NCBI GenBank assembly: GCA_023701125.1
Contig: JAMPXO010000052.1
Span: 1-32,809, forward strand
Direction of reading: 5' to 3'
From: Vicinamibacteria bacterium
GTDB lineage: Bacteria > Acidobacteriota > Vicinamibacteria > Fen-336
DNA: 32,809 nucleotides
The notes beneath the pieces were generated by a model. It saw nothing but the letters and a program-made list of their open reading frames with translations, did not search any database and was not told the DNA's origin. Below, in pieces: positions 9,165 to 18,312 of the stretch. Each line of letters starts with the position of its first letter. The stretch's first letter is position 1. Position numbers and translations under genes: made by a program.

Positions 9165-9168
9165 CGGG

Positions 9169-10992
<1,824 letters not shown>

Positions 10993-11024
10993 GAAATTCA
11001 GGTTCCTCCGAGCGAAAAGCCGAG

Positions 11025-11035
11025 TATGCTAACAC
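11025..11035 (+). promoter_or_regulatory. Overlapping divergent -10 elements between typA and the GT4 gene
   Basis: TATGCTAACAC contains TATGCT (11025-11030), 11 nt before the ATG at 11042 on the plus strand. Read in reverse, 11034 to 11026 is TGTTAGCAT, an extended -10 for typA. One short sequence could therefore serve both directions. The plus-strand gene has no Shine-Dalgarno and would be nearly leaderless, whereas typA has a leader with GGAGGA. This is inferred from sequence only. Confidence 0.4.
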
Positions 11036-11041
11036 GCCCCG

Positions 11042-12157
11042 ATGTCCGAACCTTGCGGACGCGGCGCGCGCCCCCCCTTGCGGCTCCTGCACGTCACCCC
11101 GTTCTACGCGGACCCGGCCTTCGGCGGCATCGCCCGCGCCAGCCAGGCGCTGTGCCGCGCGCTGGCGGCGCGGGGCCACCATGTCACGGTCGTCACGGCC
11201 CGCCTGGCACCCGACCTTCCCGCGCTGGCGGACGACGCCGGCGTGCAGGTGCTGCGCCTGCCCGGGCCGCGGGCGGCCGTGCAGGCGCGGCTGCCGTGGC
11301 CGCGCGGCGTGGCCCGGGTGCTGGCCGGGCTGGGCGCCTTCGACGTCGTCCACCTCCACGGCGCTCGTCACGGCCTGGCGGTACCGGCAGCCGCCTGCGC
11401 CGCGCGCTGCGGCGCACCGCTGGTGGTGCAGCCCCACGGCACCCACCCCGATCACGCGCAGCGACGGTTCGCCAAGCGCGTCTACGACGTCGTCTGGGGC
11501 CGCCGCGTGTGGCGGGCCGCGGCGGCCGCACTGGCCGTCAGCCAGGCCGAGGCACGCGACCTGCCGCGCCGCGCCGAGGTCGTGCCCAACGGGGTCCTTC
11601 CGCTGCGCTGCACGGCGCCCGCGCCCGAGCGCGTCCCGGGCCGCCTGCTGTTCGTCGGCAACCCGAGCGTCCAGAAGCGCGGCCGCGCGCTCCCCGCACT
11701 GCTCGCGGCGCTGCCGGCCGCGTCGCTGCACGTCGTCGGCCCGGTCGACGCCCGCTTCCGGGCCGCGTTCGCCCGCTTCGGCGCGCGGGTCAGCTTCGAC
11801 GGCGTGCTGGCCGGCGAGGCGCTGGCGAACGCCTACGCGTCCGCGGCGCTGCTCGTCCACCCGGCGGTAGGCGAGGCGTTCGGCCTGGTCCCGTTCGAGG
11901 CCGCGCTGCTGGGCACGGCTGGCGTCGTCGCGGGCGCCCACGGCTGCGGTGAGTGGTACGCGGAGGCCGGCGGCGCGTGCGTGCCCGCCGACGCCGCGGA
12001 CGCGCTGGCAGCGGCGGTCGCGGCGCGGCTTGCGGACCCGGCGCTGGCCGCCGCCGAGGCCGCGCGGGTCGCGGCCTTCGTGGGCCGCCACCTGACCTGG
12101 GACGCAGCCGCGCGGACCGTGGAGGCGCTCTACATCCGACTCCGGGCCGGCGCTTGA
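11042..12157 (+). CDS. Family 4 glycosyltransferase (GT-B fold)
   Basis: A 371-aa GT4-type glycosyltransferase. The N-terminal Rossmann-like domain begins LLHVTPFYADPAFGGIARAS, the usual Gly-rich GT4 opening, followed by DVVHLHGARHGLAVP. The C-terminal nucleotide-sugar domain has GRLLFVGNPSVQKRG and LLVHPAVGEAFGLVPFEAALLG, the E-x7-E region of GT4 enzymes. It should act at the cytoplasmic membrane face, adding a sugar to a lipid-linked or surface glycan. Donor and acceptor cannot be read from sequence. It overlaps the next glycosyltransferase by 4 nt (TTGA), so the pair is likely co-translated. Confidence 0.9.
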   Translation: MSEPCGRGARPPLRLLHVTPFYADPAFGGIARASQALCRALAARGHHVTVVTARLAPDLPALADDAGVQVLRLPGPRAAVQARLPWPRGVARVLAGLGAFDVVHLHGARHGLAVPAAACAARCGAPLVVQPHGTHPDHAQRRFAKRVYDVVWGRRVWRAAAAALAVSQAEARDLPRRAEVVPNGVLPLRCTAPAPERVPGRLLFVGNPSVQKRGRALPALLAALPAASLHVVGPVDARFRAAFARFGARVSFDGVLAGEALANAYASAALLVHPAVGEAFGLVPFEAALLGTAGVVAGAHGCGEWYAEAGGACVPADAADALAAAVAARLADPALAAAEAARVAAFVGRHLTWDAAARTVEALYIRLRAGA

Positions 12158-13185
12158 GCGGCCCGCGCGTCGCCGCGGTCGTCGTCAACCACGACGGCGG
12201 CGCGCTGGTGGAGGCCGCCGTCGACAGCCTGCTCGCGCAGCAGGGTGTCACGATCGAAGTCGTCGTCGTCGACAACGCCTCGCGCGACGGCTCGCCGGAC
12301 CGGCTCGGCGAGCGCTTCGCGGGCCGCATCCGCCTGTTGCGCGCGGTGGGCAACGTCGGCTTCGGCGGCGGCTGCAACCTCGGCGTCGCTGCGACCGACG
12401 CGCCGTGGGTGCTGCTGCTGAACCCGGACGCGCGAGCCGTGCCCGACCTCGCGGCGCGGCTCGTGGCCCGTGCGGTCGCAGACGAGCGGGTCGGCATGGT
12501 TGCGCCCAAGGTCTGGCTGGAGAGCGACGAGCGACCGCCGCGGCTCGACACCTGCGGCCACCTGTTGTTCCCGGACGGGCTCAACCGCGGTCGCGGCCGG
12601 CTCGAACCGGACCGCGGCCAGTACGACGGCCTGACCGAGGCGCTGTTCCCGAGCGGCGCGGTCGCGCTGTTCCGCCGGGCGGCCCTCGACGAAGCGGGCG
12701 GCTTCGACGAGAGCTACTTCCTCTACGGCGACGACGCGGAACTGGGTTTGCGCCTGCGGCTGCTGGGCTGGCAGTGCGCGTTCGAGCCACGGGCCAACGC
12801 CTGGCACCACTACTCCCAGTCAGTCGGCGCGTGGTCCGAGCTGAAGGCCTACCACGTCGAGCGCAATCGCGTGCTGGTGCTGCTCTCGTTGCTGCCGTGG
12901 ACCTGGGTCGTGGCCAGCCCCGCCTGGACCACGCTACGCCTCGGGCTGATGGCGTGGGGCGTGCTGACCGGGCGCGGCGCGGCCGCGCGGCTGGGCGAGA
13001 GTCGGTCGCGGCTCACGCTGCCGCGGGTCGCGTTGCGGGCGTGGTGGGACGCGGCCCAGCGTGCCCCGGCCGCGCTGCGCCAGCGGCGGCGGCTGTGGCG
13101 CAACGCCCGGCTGTCGGCGGGCGAGTGGCGAGCGCTGCTGTCCCGCTATCGACTGGGCGTGCGCGAGGTCGCGCTCAAGGACTGA
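12154..13185 (+). CDS. Family 2 glycosyltransferase, rhamnosyltransferase-like
   Basis: A 343-aa GT-A enzyme. It opens VAAVVVNHDGG, then VVVVDNASRDGS (Asp40) and the metal-binding region LLLNPDARA (Asp92), where NPDA is typical of WbbL-like rhamnosyltransferases. Acceptor-side motifs are FPSGAVALFRR and FDESYFLYGDDAELGLRL. A hydrophobic, arginine-rich C-terminus probably binds the membrane. The TTG at 12154 overlaps the upstream TGA. An ORF running further upstream in this frame is only the GC-rich shadow of the GT4 gene. The 3' end overlaps the convergent TPR protein gene by 11 nt. A role in surface polysaccharide synthesis is inferred from family and neighbour. Confidence 0.9.
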   Translation: MSGPRVAAVVVNHDGGALVEAAVDSLLAQQGVTIEVVVVDNASRDGSPDRLGERFAGRIRLLRAVGNVGFGGGCNLGVAATDAPWVLLLNPDARAVPDLAARLVARAVADERVGMVAPKVWLESDERPPRLDTCGHLLFPDGLNRGRGRLEPDRGQYDGLTEALFPSGAVALFRRAALDEAGGFDESYFLYGDDAELGLRLRLLGWQCAFEPRANAWHHYSQSVGAWSELKAYHVERNRVLVLLSLLPWTWVVASPAWTTLRLGLMAWGVLTGRGAAARLGESRSRLTLPRVALRAWWDAAQRAPAALRQRRRLWRNARLSAGEWRALLSRYRLGVREVALKD

Positions 13186-14884
13186 GCGGACGCTGTTGCA
13201 GCGCCGCCAGTTCGTCCTTCAGTCGCACCAGTTGGGCGCGCTGCTCAGGTGGCAGGCGCAGGCCCTCCGCCCGCGCCAGCAGGGGTGCGGCGCCGGCCGC
13301 GTCTTCGCGGGAGAGCCGGATCGCGGCCAGGTTCAACAGCGCCTGGGGCGCCGGCGGCGACAGCGCGGCCGCGCGCTCGAAGGTCCGCTCGGCGAGGTCC
13401 ATGCGTTGCGCCTGCGCCTGCAGGGATCCGAGGTTGGAGAGCATCCGCGAGTCGGTGGGGCTCAACGCGACGGCCCGTTGCATCGGGGCGAGCGCTTCGG
13501 CGAAGCGCCTTTCGCCCGCCAGCGCGGCCGCCAGGTTCGACCAGCCGCGCGGGTCGGCGGGTGCCAGCTCGGTGACCCGACGGAAGTGCCCCCGGGCCCT
13601 CGCGTGGTCGCCGCGGTGGAGTCGGGCCAGCCCCAGCCCGAGCTGCGCTTCCGGCGCGTCGGGGTTGCGCTCGACCGCCGCGGCCCACGCGGACTCGTCG
13701 TTCGACAGGGTGCGTTGTTCGAGCACGGCGCGAGCGGTCATCACGATCAGGGCCGCCGCCGCCAGCGGCGCGCGGCCCGGCGTGGCGAGCGCTCCGGCAG
13801 CCACCCACGCCGCGCCGAGGCTGCCGGTGTAGGCGCGGTGGTCGACCACGAGTTCCTTGAGCGGGACCAGGGTCGAGGACGGTGCCAGCACGGCGGCCAT
13901 CCACGCGGCGGCGAACGCGAGCCGCGAGCGGGGGTGACGCAGGGCCCAGGCCAGCAGCGCGATCAGCAGGCCGACCAGCAGCAGCGTGCGCGGGTCCGGC
14001 GGCCACGAGGCCGGGGCCGCGCCCCGGTGGAAGGCGGGGTCGAGCGGCAGCAACGCGCGCAGCAGGTAGCCCGGGAATTCCAGCGCCTGGGTGGCGAGCC
14101 AGGTGCCGTGGGGCCACACCGGCTCGGGCAGCCACGAGCCGACAACGAGCCGTCTGACCCCGAAGCCGACGACGGGCAGCAACAGGAACGCCAGGTGCAG
14201 CCGCCAGCGCCCGGCGACCTCCGCGAGTCGGCCGTGAGCCGGGCCGTGGAGGTCGAGCAGGACGAGGAGCACGGGGAAGGCCGCGGCTTCTTCTTTCGTC
14301 GCGAGGGCCATCAGCAGCACCAGCCAGCAGCCGGCGCGGCGCCGGGGCCGCGGCGCCTGGATCTCGCCGGCGGCGAGGACCAGGAAGAGGAGGCCCAGGA
14401 AAGCGCAGAGCCCGGTCGAACGACTGGAGACGTAGGCGACGGTCTCCGCGGCCATCGGCGTGCAGGCGAAGAACAGGCCTGCGAACAGCGCCTGGCGCGC
14501 GGGAGTGGCCTCGCCGCGGGAGAGCGCGAGCCAGAGCACGAGCCGCGCCACCAGCGCGGCGCAGCCGGCGTGGAGCAGGATGTTGGGCAGGTGGAAGGCC
14601 CACGGCTCGAGGCCGCCGAGCAGCGTGCTCGCCACCCACGACAAGGTCAGCAACGGCCGCGCGGGATCGAAACGCAAGAGCGCGTCGAGGTTGCCGGGGT
14701 CCTGCAGCACGGGATTGTTCACGACCATGCGCACGTCGTCGTAGAGGAACTCGCCGCGCAGCGAGGGCAGCCAGACCGCCAGCGCCGCGATGAAGGGCAG
14801 CCAGGCGGCGGCCGAGGCCTCGCGGGGCGAGCCTGAGGAGGCCGGCGTTGATGACGACGCCTGCGGCCGTGGGCGTCGACTCAC
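13175..14884 (-). CDS. TMTC-like GT-C membrane glycosyltransferase with TPR domain
   Basis: A 569-aa protein with about nine hydrophobic segments in residues 28-400, then at least three TPRs (about 440-560; e.g. NPDAPEAQLGLGLARLHRGD). After the first membrane helix it has GEFLYDDVRMVVNNP (Asp49/Asp50), then RPLLTLSW and AFHLPNILLH. These are hallmarks of the bacterial relatives of TMTC protein O-mannosyltransferases, where the Asp pair lies in the first extracytoplasmic loop of a GT-C fold. Such enzymes take sugar from a polyprenyl-phosphate carrier outside the membrane. A polyprenyl-P glycosyltransferase gene lies one gene upstream. GTG 14884 forms a GTGA overlap with the previous stop; longer starts would cover that neighbour. 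Activity and substrate are inferred. Confidence 0.8.
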   Translation of the reverse strand: MSRRPRPQASSSTPASSGSPREASAAAWLPFIAALAVWLPSLRGEFLYDDVRMVVNNPVLQDPGNLDALLRFDPARPLLTLSWVASTLLGGLEPWAFHLPNILLHAGCAALVARLVLWLALSRGEATPARQALFAGLFFACTPMAAETVAYVSSRSTGLCAFLGLLFLVLAAGEIQAPRPRRRAGCWLVLLMALATKEEAAAFPVLLVLLDLHGPAHGRLAEVAGRWRLHLAFLLLPVVGFGVRRLVVGSWLPEPVWPHGTWLATQALEFPGYLLRALLPLDPAFHRGAAPASWPPDPRTLLLVGLLIALLAWALRHPRSRLAFAAAWMAAVLAPSSTLVPLKELVVDHRAYTGSLGAAWVAAGALATPGRAPLAAAALIVMTARAVLEQRTLSNDESAWAAAVERNPDAPEAQLGLGLARLHRGDHARARGHFRRVTELAPADPRGWSNLAAALAGERRFAEALAPMQRAVALSPTDSRMLSNLGSLQAQAQRMDLAERTFERAAALSPPAPQALLNLAAIRLSREDAAGAAPLLARAEGLRLPPEQRAQLVRLKDELAALQQRPLSP

Positions 14885-15507
14885 GCTTTGCCTTCCCCGG
14901 CCTGCAGCCGCGCCAGATCGGCAGGCGTGTCGATTCCCCGCCGGCAGCCCGGGCCGGCCGCGACCTCGACCACTTCGAACCCGCCCGCCAGCACGACCCG
15001 CGCTCCTTCGTCCGGGGGGGCGGCCCGCAGGGCTTCGAAAGTCGAGCGCGAAAAACCGCCGGGGTGGCCGCGGCGGCCGGCGTGGACGGGGACGGCGATC
15101 GCTGCGCCGCGAGCCAGCGCGGCGACCACGGCGTCGACCGTGACCACGTCCACCGCCGGGTGGTCGACGGGGTGCAGCAGGACCGCATCGGCACCGGCGC
15201 GGGCCGCGTTGTCGAGCCCGCGCAGCACGGACGACAACATGCCGCCGCTCTCCCAGCCGTCGTTCACGACCCACGCGACGCCCGCTCCCGCGGCGTTCTC
15301 GGCGGCCGAACGCGCCCGCGCTGCTTCGCAGCCGAGCACGACCACCCTCAGCGCGATGGCGGGGTGGTCGTAGAGGCGCAGTGCGCGCGCGAGCAGCGTC
15401 TCGCCGCCGAACTCGACCAGCGCCTTGGGGCCGCCCATGCGGCGACCCGCGCCGGCGGCGAGGATCAGGGCCGCGATCCGCCGCGCGCCGCGCTCCCGAG
15501 CCGTCAG
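14881..15507 (-). CDS. MocA/MobA-like nucleotidyltransferase
   Basis: A 208-aa single-domain NTP transferase. The N-terminal signature LILAAGAGRRMGGPKAL binds the nucleotide. HPVDHP provides the metal-binding Asp, and GRRGHPGGF and GIDTPADLARL follow as in MocA (molybdopterin cytidylyltransferase). No molybdenum enzyme or cofactor gene is nearby, so another acceptor, perhaps a sugar phosphate, is possible. No ATG, GTG or TTG precedes the signature. CTG at 15507 makes a CTGA overlap with the upstream stop, exactly like the GTGA and TTGA junctions of its neighbours, so I take it as the start. It sits between two glycosyltransferase-type genes. Confidence 0.82.
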   Translation of the reverse strand: MTARERGARRIAALILAAGAGRRMGGPKALVEFGGETLLARALRLYDHPAIALRVVVLGCEAARARSAAENAAGAGVAWVVNDGWESGGMLSSVLRGLDNAARAGADAVLLHPVDHPAVDVVTVDAVVAALARGAAIAVPVHAGRRGHPGGFSRSTFEALRAAPPDEGARVVLAGGFEVVEVAAGPGCRRGIDTPADLARLQAGEGKA

Positions 15508-16481
15508 CGCCTCGCGGGCGCGGCGAGGCCCAGGCGCTGCCGCACGACGTAGAGCGGCCGCCCGCGGACCTCGTCGTAGATGCGGCCGACGTAGTCGCCG
15601 AGCAGGCCGAGGCAGACGAGCGTGGCGCCCGCCAGCAGCATCTGGCCGCACAGCAGCGCCGGCCAGCCCCAGGCCCCGGCGTCGCCGGCGAGCGCCACCA
15701 GCAGCAGCGCGGCCGAGGCCGGGATCGCCAGCAGCAGCGCCAGTACGCCCAGCACCAAGGCCAGCCGCAGCGGCGCGACGGAGAACGCGGTGAGCGCGTC
15801 CCACGACAGCCGGAACATGCGCCGGAAGGGGAACTTGGTCTCGCCTGCCGCCCGCCCCGGGCGCTCGAAGTCGAGTGTCGTCTGGCGGAAGCCGAGCCAC
15901 GAGACGAGGCCGCGCACCAGCCGGTGCCGCTCGCGCATTCCGCCCAGCGCGTCGACCACGGCCCGGCTGATCAGCCGGAACTCGCCGACGTTCGGCGTCG
16001 GCGGGCGATCCGCGAGCAGGCCCATCACCTTGTAGAAGCCCTCCGCCGTCAGCTTCTTGAACGCCGTCTCGCCCTGCCGCGCGCTGCGCCGGGCGTGGAC
16101 CACGTCCCAGCCCTCGCGGTAGAGCGCCACCATCTTCGGCACCAGTTCGGGCGGGTCCTGCAGGTCCGCGTCCATCACCACGATGGCGTCGCCGCTGGCG
16201 TGGTCGAGGCCCGCGGTGATCGCGGCGGGGTGGCCGAAGTTGCGCGAGAAGTCGAGCGCCTTGAAGCGCGGGTCGACGCGGGTCGCGGCCGCGATCAGCC
16301 CCCACGAGCCGTCGACGCTGCCGTCGTTGACGAGGATCGCCTCGCAGCCGGCCGCGCAACCGTCCATCACGCCGCGCAGGCGCTCGACCAGCAGTGGCAG
16401 CACCTCCTGCTCGTTGCAGATCGGGACCACCAGCGAGAGCTTCGGCTCGCCGCGCGCGTCTTCGGGCAGCGGGGCGCTCAC
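15504..16481 (-). CDS. Polyprenyl-phosphate glycosyltransferase (GtrB/ArnC/DPM1-like)
   Basis: A 325-aa family 2 glycosyltransferase with the domain order of undecaprenyl-phosphate sugar synthases. Motifs are VVPICNEQEVLP, VNDGSVDGS (Asp53) and MDADLQDPPEL (Asp104/Asp106). The region GETAFKKLTAEGFYKVMGLL and the acceptor motif NVGEFRLISRAVVDAL follow. Two C-terminal transmembrane hairpins (about 230-300) precede GDYVGRIYDEVRGRPLYVV, typical of GtrB. It would move a sugar from a nucleotide donor to polyprenyl phosphate at the cytoplasmic face. The GTG at 16481 overlaps the aroB TGA by 4 nt. Its likely user is the GT-C/TPR protein two genes on. The sugar is unknown. Confidence 0.92.
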   Translation of the reverse strand: MSAPLPEDARGEPKLSLVVPICNEQEVLPLLVERLRGVMDGCAAGCEAILVNDGSVDGSWGLIAAATRVDPRFKALDFSRNFGHPAAITAGLDHASGDAIVVMDADLQDPPELVPKMVALYREGWDVVHARRSARQGETAFKKLTAEGFYKVMGLLADRPPTPNVGEFRLISRAVVDALGGMRERHRLVRGLVSWLGFRQTTLDFERPGRAAGETKFPFRRMFRLSWDALTAFSVAPLRLALVLGVLALLLAIPASAALLLVALAGDAGAWGWPALLCGQMLLAGATLVCLGLLGDYVGRIYDEVRGRPLYVVRQRLGLAAPARR

Positions 16482-17581
16482 GAGCGGGCCCGGGTTTCGC
16501 GCGTCGCCATCACCTTCAGCGCCGCCCGCACGTCGGCGGCCGTCACGTCCTGGCGCAGCACGACGCGGCCGATCGCGGCGGGCAGCACCCACGTCAGCTT
16601 GCCGGCGCGCGCCTTCTTGTCGCGGGCCGTCGCGGCCAGCAGCCGGGCCGGGTCGAGATCGGAGACCCGCGGTCGCGGCCCCAGCGCGTCGACGGCGCGG
16701 GCGATCGCGTCGAAGCCCTTCTCGCGCAGCAGGCCCTTGCGGTGGGCGATCCAGGCGGCGCCGATCAGGCCCCAGCCGACCGCCTCGCCGTGGGTGAAGC
16801 GGCGGAAGCGGGTGACGGCCTCGAGCGCGTGGCCCAGGGTGTGGCCGAGGTTCAGCACCCGGCGCAGGTCGCCTTCGCGCTCGTCGCGCTCGACCACCGC
16901 GGCCTTGACCCGCACCGCGTCGGCGATCGCGTTCTCGAGTGCGATGCGGTCCCAGCCGACCAGCCGCGGCGGGGCCTCGGCCAGCACCCGGAACAGGTCG
17001 CGGTCGGCCAGCAGCGCGCACTTCAGGATCTCGTAGGCGCCGCTCTGGTGCTCGCGCGGTGGCAGCGTCTCCAGCAGTTCCGGGTCGGCGACGACCGCCC
17101 GCGGCTGGTGGAACGCGCCGATCACGTTCTTGGAGGGCGGGTGATTGATGGCGCACTTGCCGCCGACGCTGCTGTCGACCATCGACAGCAGCGTCGTGGG
17201 GATTGCGACCCAGTCGATTCCCCGGTTCCAGGTGGCCGCCGCCAGGCCCGCCACGTCGGAGGCCGCGCCGCCGCCCACCGCCACGACCAGCCCGTCGCGG
17301 CCGAGCGCTGCGTCGTAGAGCGCGTGCCACAGCGCCTCGAGCGTGGCGACGGTCTTGGCCGCTTCGCCGTCGGGCACGAAGGCGCGGTGCAGCGGCTTGC
17401 CCAGCCCCCGCAGCGGCGCCTCCAGGCGGTGGCCGTGCAGCGACCACACCTTGCGCGTGGTGACCAGCAGCGTGGGCCGGCCGGCGAAGGGGGCGAGCAG
17501 GCCACCGAGCAGCCGCGAGGCGCCGTGGCCGATGCTGACCGCGTACCGCCGCGCGCCCAGTTCGACCGGAACCTCGATCAT
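16478..17581 (-). CDS. aroB: 3-dehydroquinate synthase
   Basis: Second step of the shikimate pathway: converts DAHP to 3-dehydroquinate using NAD+ and a divalent metal. The 367-aa protein is of normal length. It has VPDGEAAKT, VGGGAASDVAGLAAATWNRG (NAD site), PTTLLSMVDSSVGGKCAIN, LNLGHTLGHALE and HGEAVGWG (metal-binding residues). ATG 17581 is preferred over an in-frame GTG at 17599 because the extra codons include a rare TTA and the family start is MIEV-like. The GGGAASD loop departs slightly from the common GGGVIGD. The gene follows the 178-aa secreted protein gene and overlaps the glycosyltransferase by 4 nt. Confidence 0.95.
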   Translation of the reverse strand: MIEVPVELGARRYAVSIGHGASRLLGGLLAPFAGRPTLLVTTRKVWSLHGHRLEAPLRGLGKPLHRAFVPDGEAAKTVATLEALWHALYDAALGRDGLVVAVGGGAASDVAGLAAATWNRGIDWVAIPTTLLSMVDSSVGGKCAINHPPSKNVIGAFHQPRAVVADPELLETLPPREHQSGAYEILKCALLADRDLFRVLAEAPPRLVGWDRIALENAIADAVRVKAAVVERDEREGDLRRVLNLGHTLGHALEAVTRFRRFTHGEAVGWGLIGAAWIAHRKGLLREKGFDAIARAVDALGPRPRVSDLDPARLLAATARDKKARAGKLTWVLPAAIGRVVLRQDVTAADVRAALKVMATRETRARS

Positions 17582-17589
17582 GCGGCGCG

Positions 17590-17595
17590 AGCATA
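17590..17595 (-). promoter_or_regulatory. Possible -10 element close to aroB
   Basis: On the minus strand TATGCT lies 8 nt before the aroB ATG, with no Shine-Dalgarno between. It resembles the element before the GT4 gene at 11025-11030. It would give aroB a leaderless transcript in addition to read-through from the upstream gene. Support is positional only. Confidence 0.3.
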
Positions 17596-17599
17596 ACAC

Positions 17600-18136
17600 T
17601 CAGCGGATCCAGCCTGGCAGGGCGCCTGCGCGCCGCGCGCGCTCCTCGAACGCGTCGAGGATCTCCCGCGCGCGCTCGCGGGCCAGCCGCGCCCGGCGCT
17701 CCAGCGACGCCACCTGTGGCGCCGCGGCGCCGCTGCGCGAGCGACGGGACGTTTGCCGCCGCTCCACGACCTGCGCCTCCAGCGTCGCGGCCTGGTCCTC
17801 GTGCTTGCGGGCGCGCTCGCGGGCCTGCTCGGCCTCGCGCCGCCAGTAGCGCTCGTCCGACGCGCGCTGGCTGGCCTCGCGGTCGAGGTCCTCGGCCGAG
17901 CCGGGCTCGATCGCGGCCTTGCGGCCCCGGGTTCGCGTCGCGGGCGGCGGCGAGGCCGCCTCCGGTTCGGACCTGGCGGACGCCGCCGGGCGCGTCGCCG
18001 CGTAGCGGGCGAGGTCGGCGTCGGTGTAGCTCGGCGTCGGCCGTCGCGGCTCGTCGGCGCGGACCGCGGGCGACGGCCCGATCGCGGCGAGGAGCAGGGT
18101 GGCCGAGAAGGCGTGACGAACGAACGGGCGGGGCAT
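17600..18136 (-). CDS. Secreted coiled-coil protein, 'PGW-tail' family (paralogue)
   Basis: A hypothetical 178-aa protein. The signal peptide ends near AVRADE (residue 27), and YTDADL follows at residues 37-42. A Pro/Ala-rich linker leads to a strongly charged coiled coil (about 85-165), and the tail is ARRAGALPGWIR. It shares the (F/Y)TDxDL motif, coiled coil and ARxxGxxPGW tail with the protein at 7235-7807, indicating a small paralogous family. ATG 18136 is chosen because AGAGGA lies about 7 nt upstream; an upstream in-frame GTG at 18169 would put a charged extension before the signal peptide. It heads the aroB/glycosyltransferase run. The function is unknown. Confidence 0.8.
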   Translation of the reverse strand: MPRPFVRHAFSATLLLAAIGPSPAVRADEPRRPTPSYTDADLARYAATRPAASARSEPEAASPPPATRTRGRKAAIEPGSAEDLDREASQRASDERYWRREAEQARERARKHEDQAATLEAQVVERRQTSRRSRSGAAAPQVASLERRARLARERAREILDAFEERARRAGALPGWIR

Positions 18137-18209
18137 GGTCGTCCTCTCCCGAGTGCCGCTGCGCGACACCCGTCGAAGAGGAGCGGGACCGCTCCACGAG
18201 GCCGGCGCG

Positions 18210-18239
18210 AGTGTCGGCGCCCGGCAGCGGGCTCGTCAA
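18210..18239 (-). promoter_or_regulatory. Candidate sigma-70 promoter for the minus-strand aroB run
   Basis: On the minus strand TTGACG (18239 to 18234) is a good -35. An 18-bp spacer and a mediocre -10, GACACT (18215 to 18210), follow. Transcription would begin about 65 nt before the ATG at 18136, leaving room for the AGAGGA ribosome site. It lies in the 176-nt divergent gap shared with the TerC gene. Confidence 0.35.
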
Positions 18240-18259
18240 GGGAAAAACGCGCGCTCACG

Positions 18260-18265
18260 TACAAT
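18260..18265 (+). promoter_or_regulatory. Candidate -10 for the terC-like gene
   Basis: TACAAT matches the -10 consensus at five of six positions and lies about 50 nt before the GTG at 18313. That leaves a short leader with GGGAGG at 18303-18308. No clear -35 is visible. Confidence 0.35.
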
Positions 18266-18312
18266 CGCTCTCCCGGCTGCGGCGGCTCTCGCGGTCGGTC
18301 CCGGGAGGTGTG

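Noticed and set aside
11203-11217. TGGCAC-type sigma-54 promoter resemblance
   Set aside because: It lies deep inside the GT4 coding region and lacks a TTGC at the -12 spacing.
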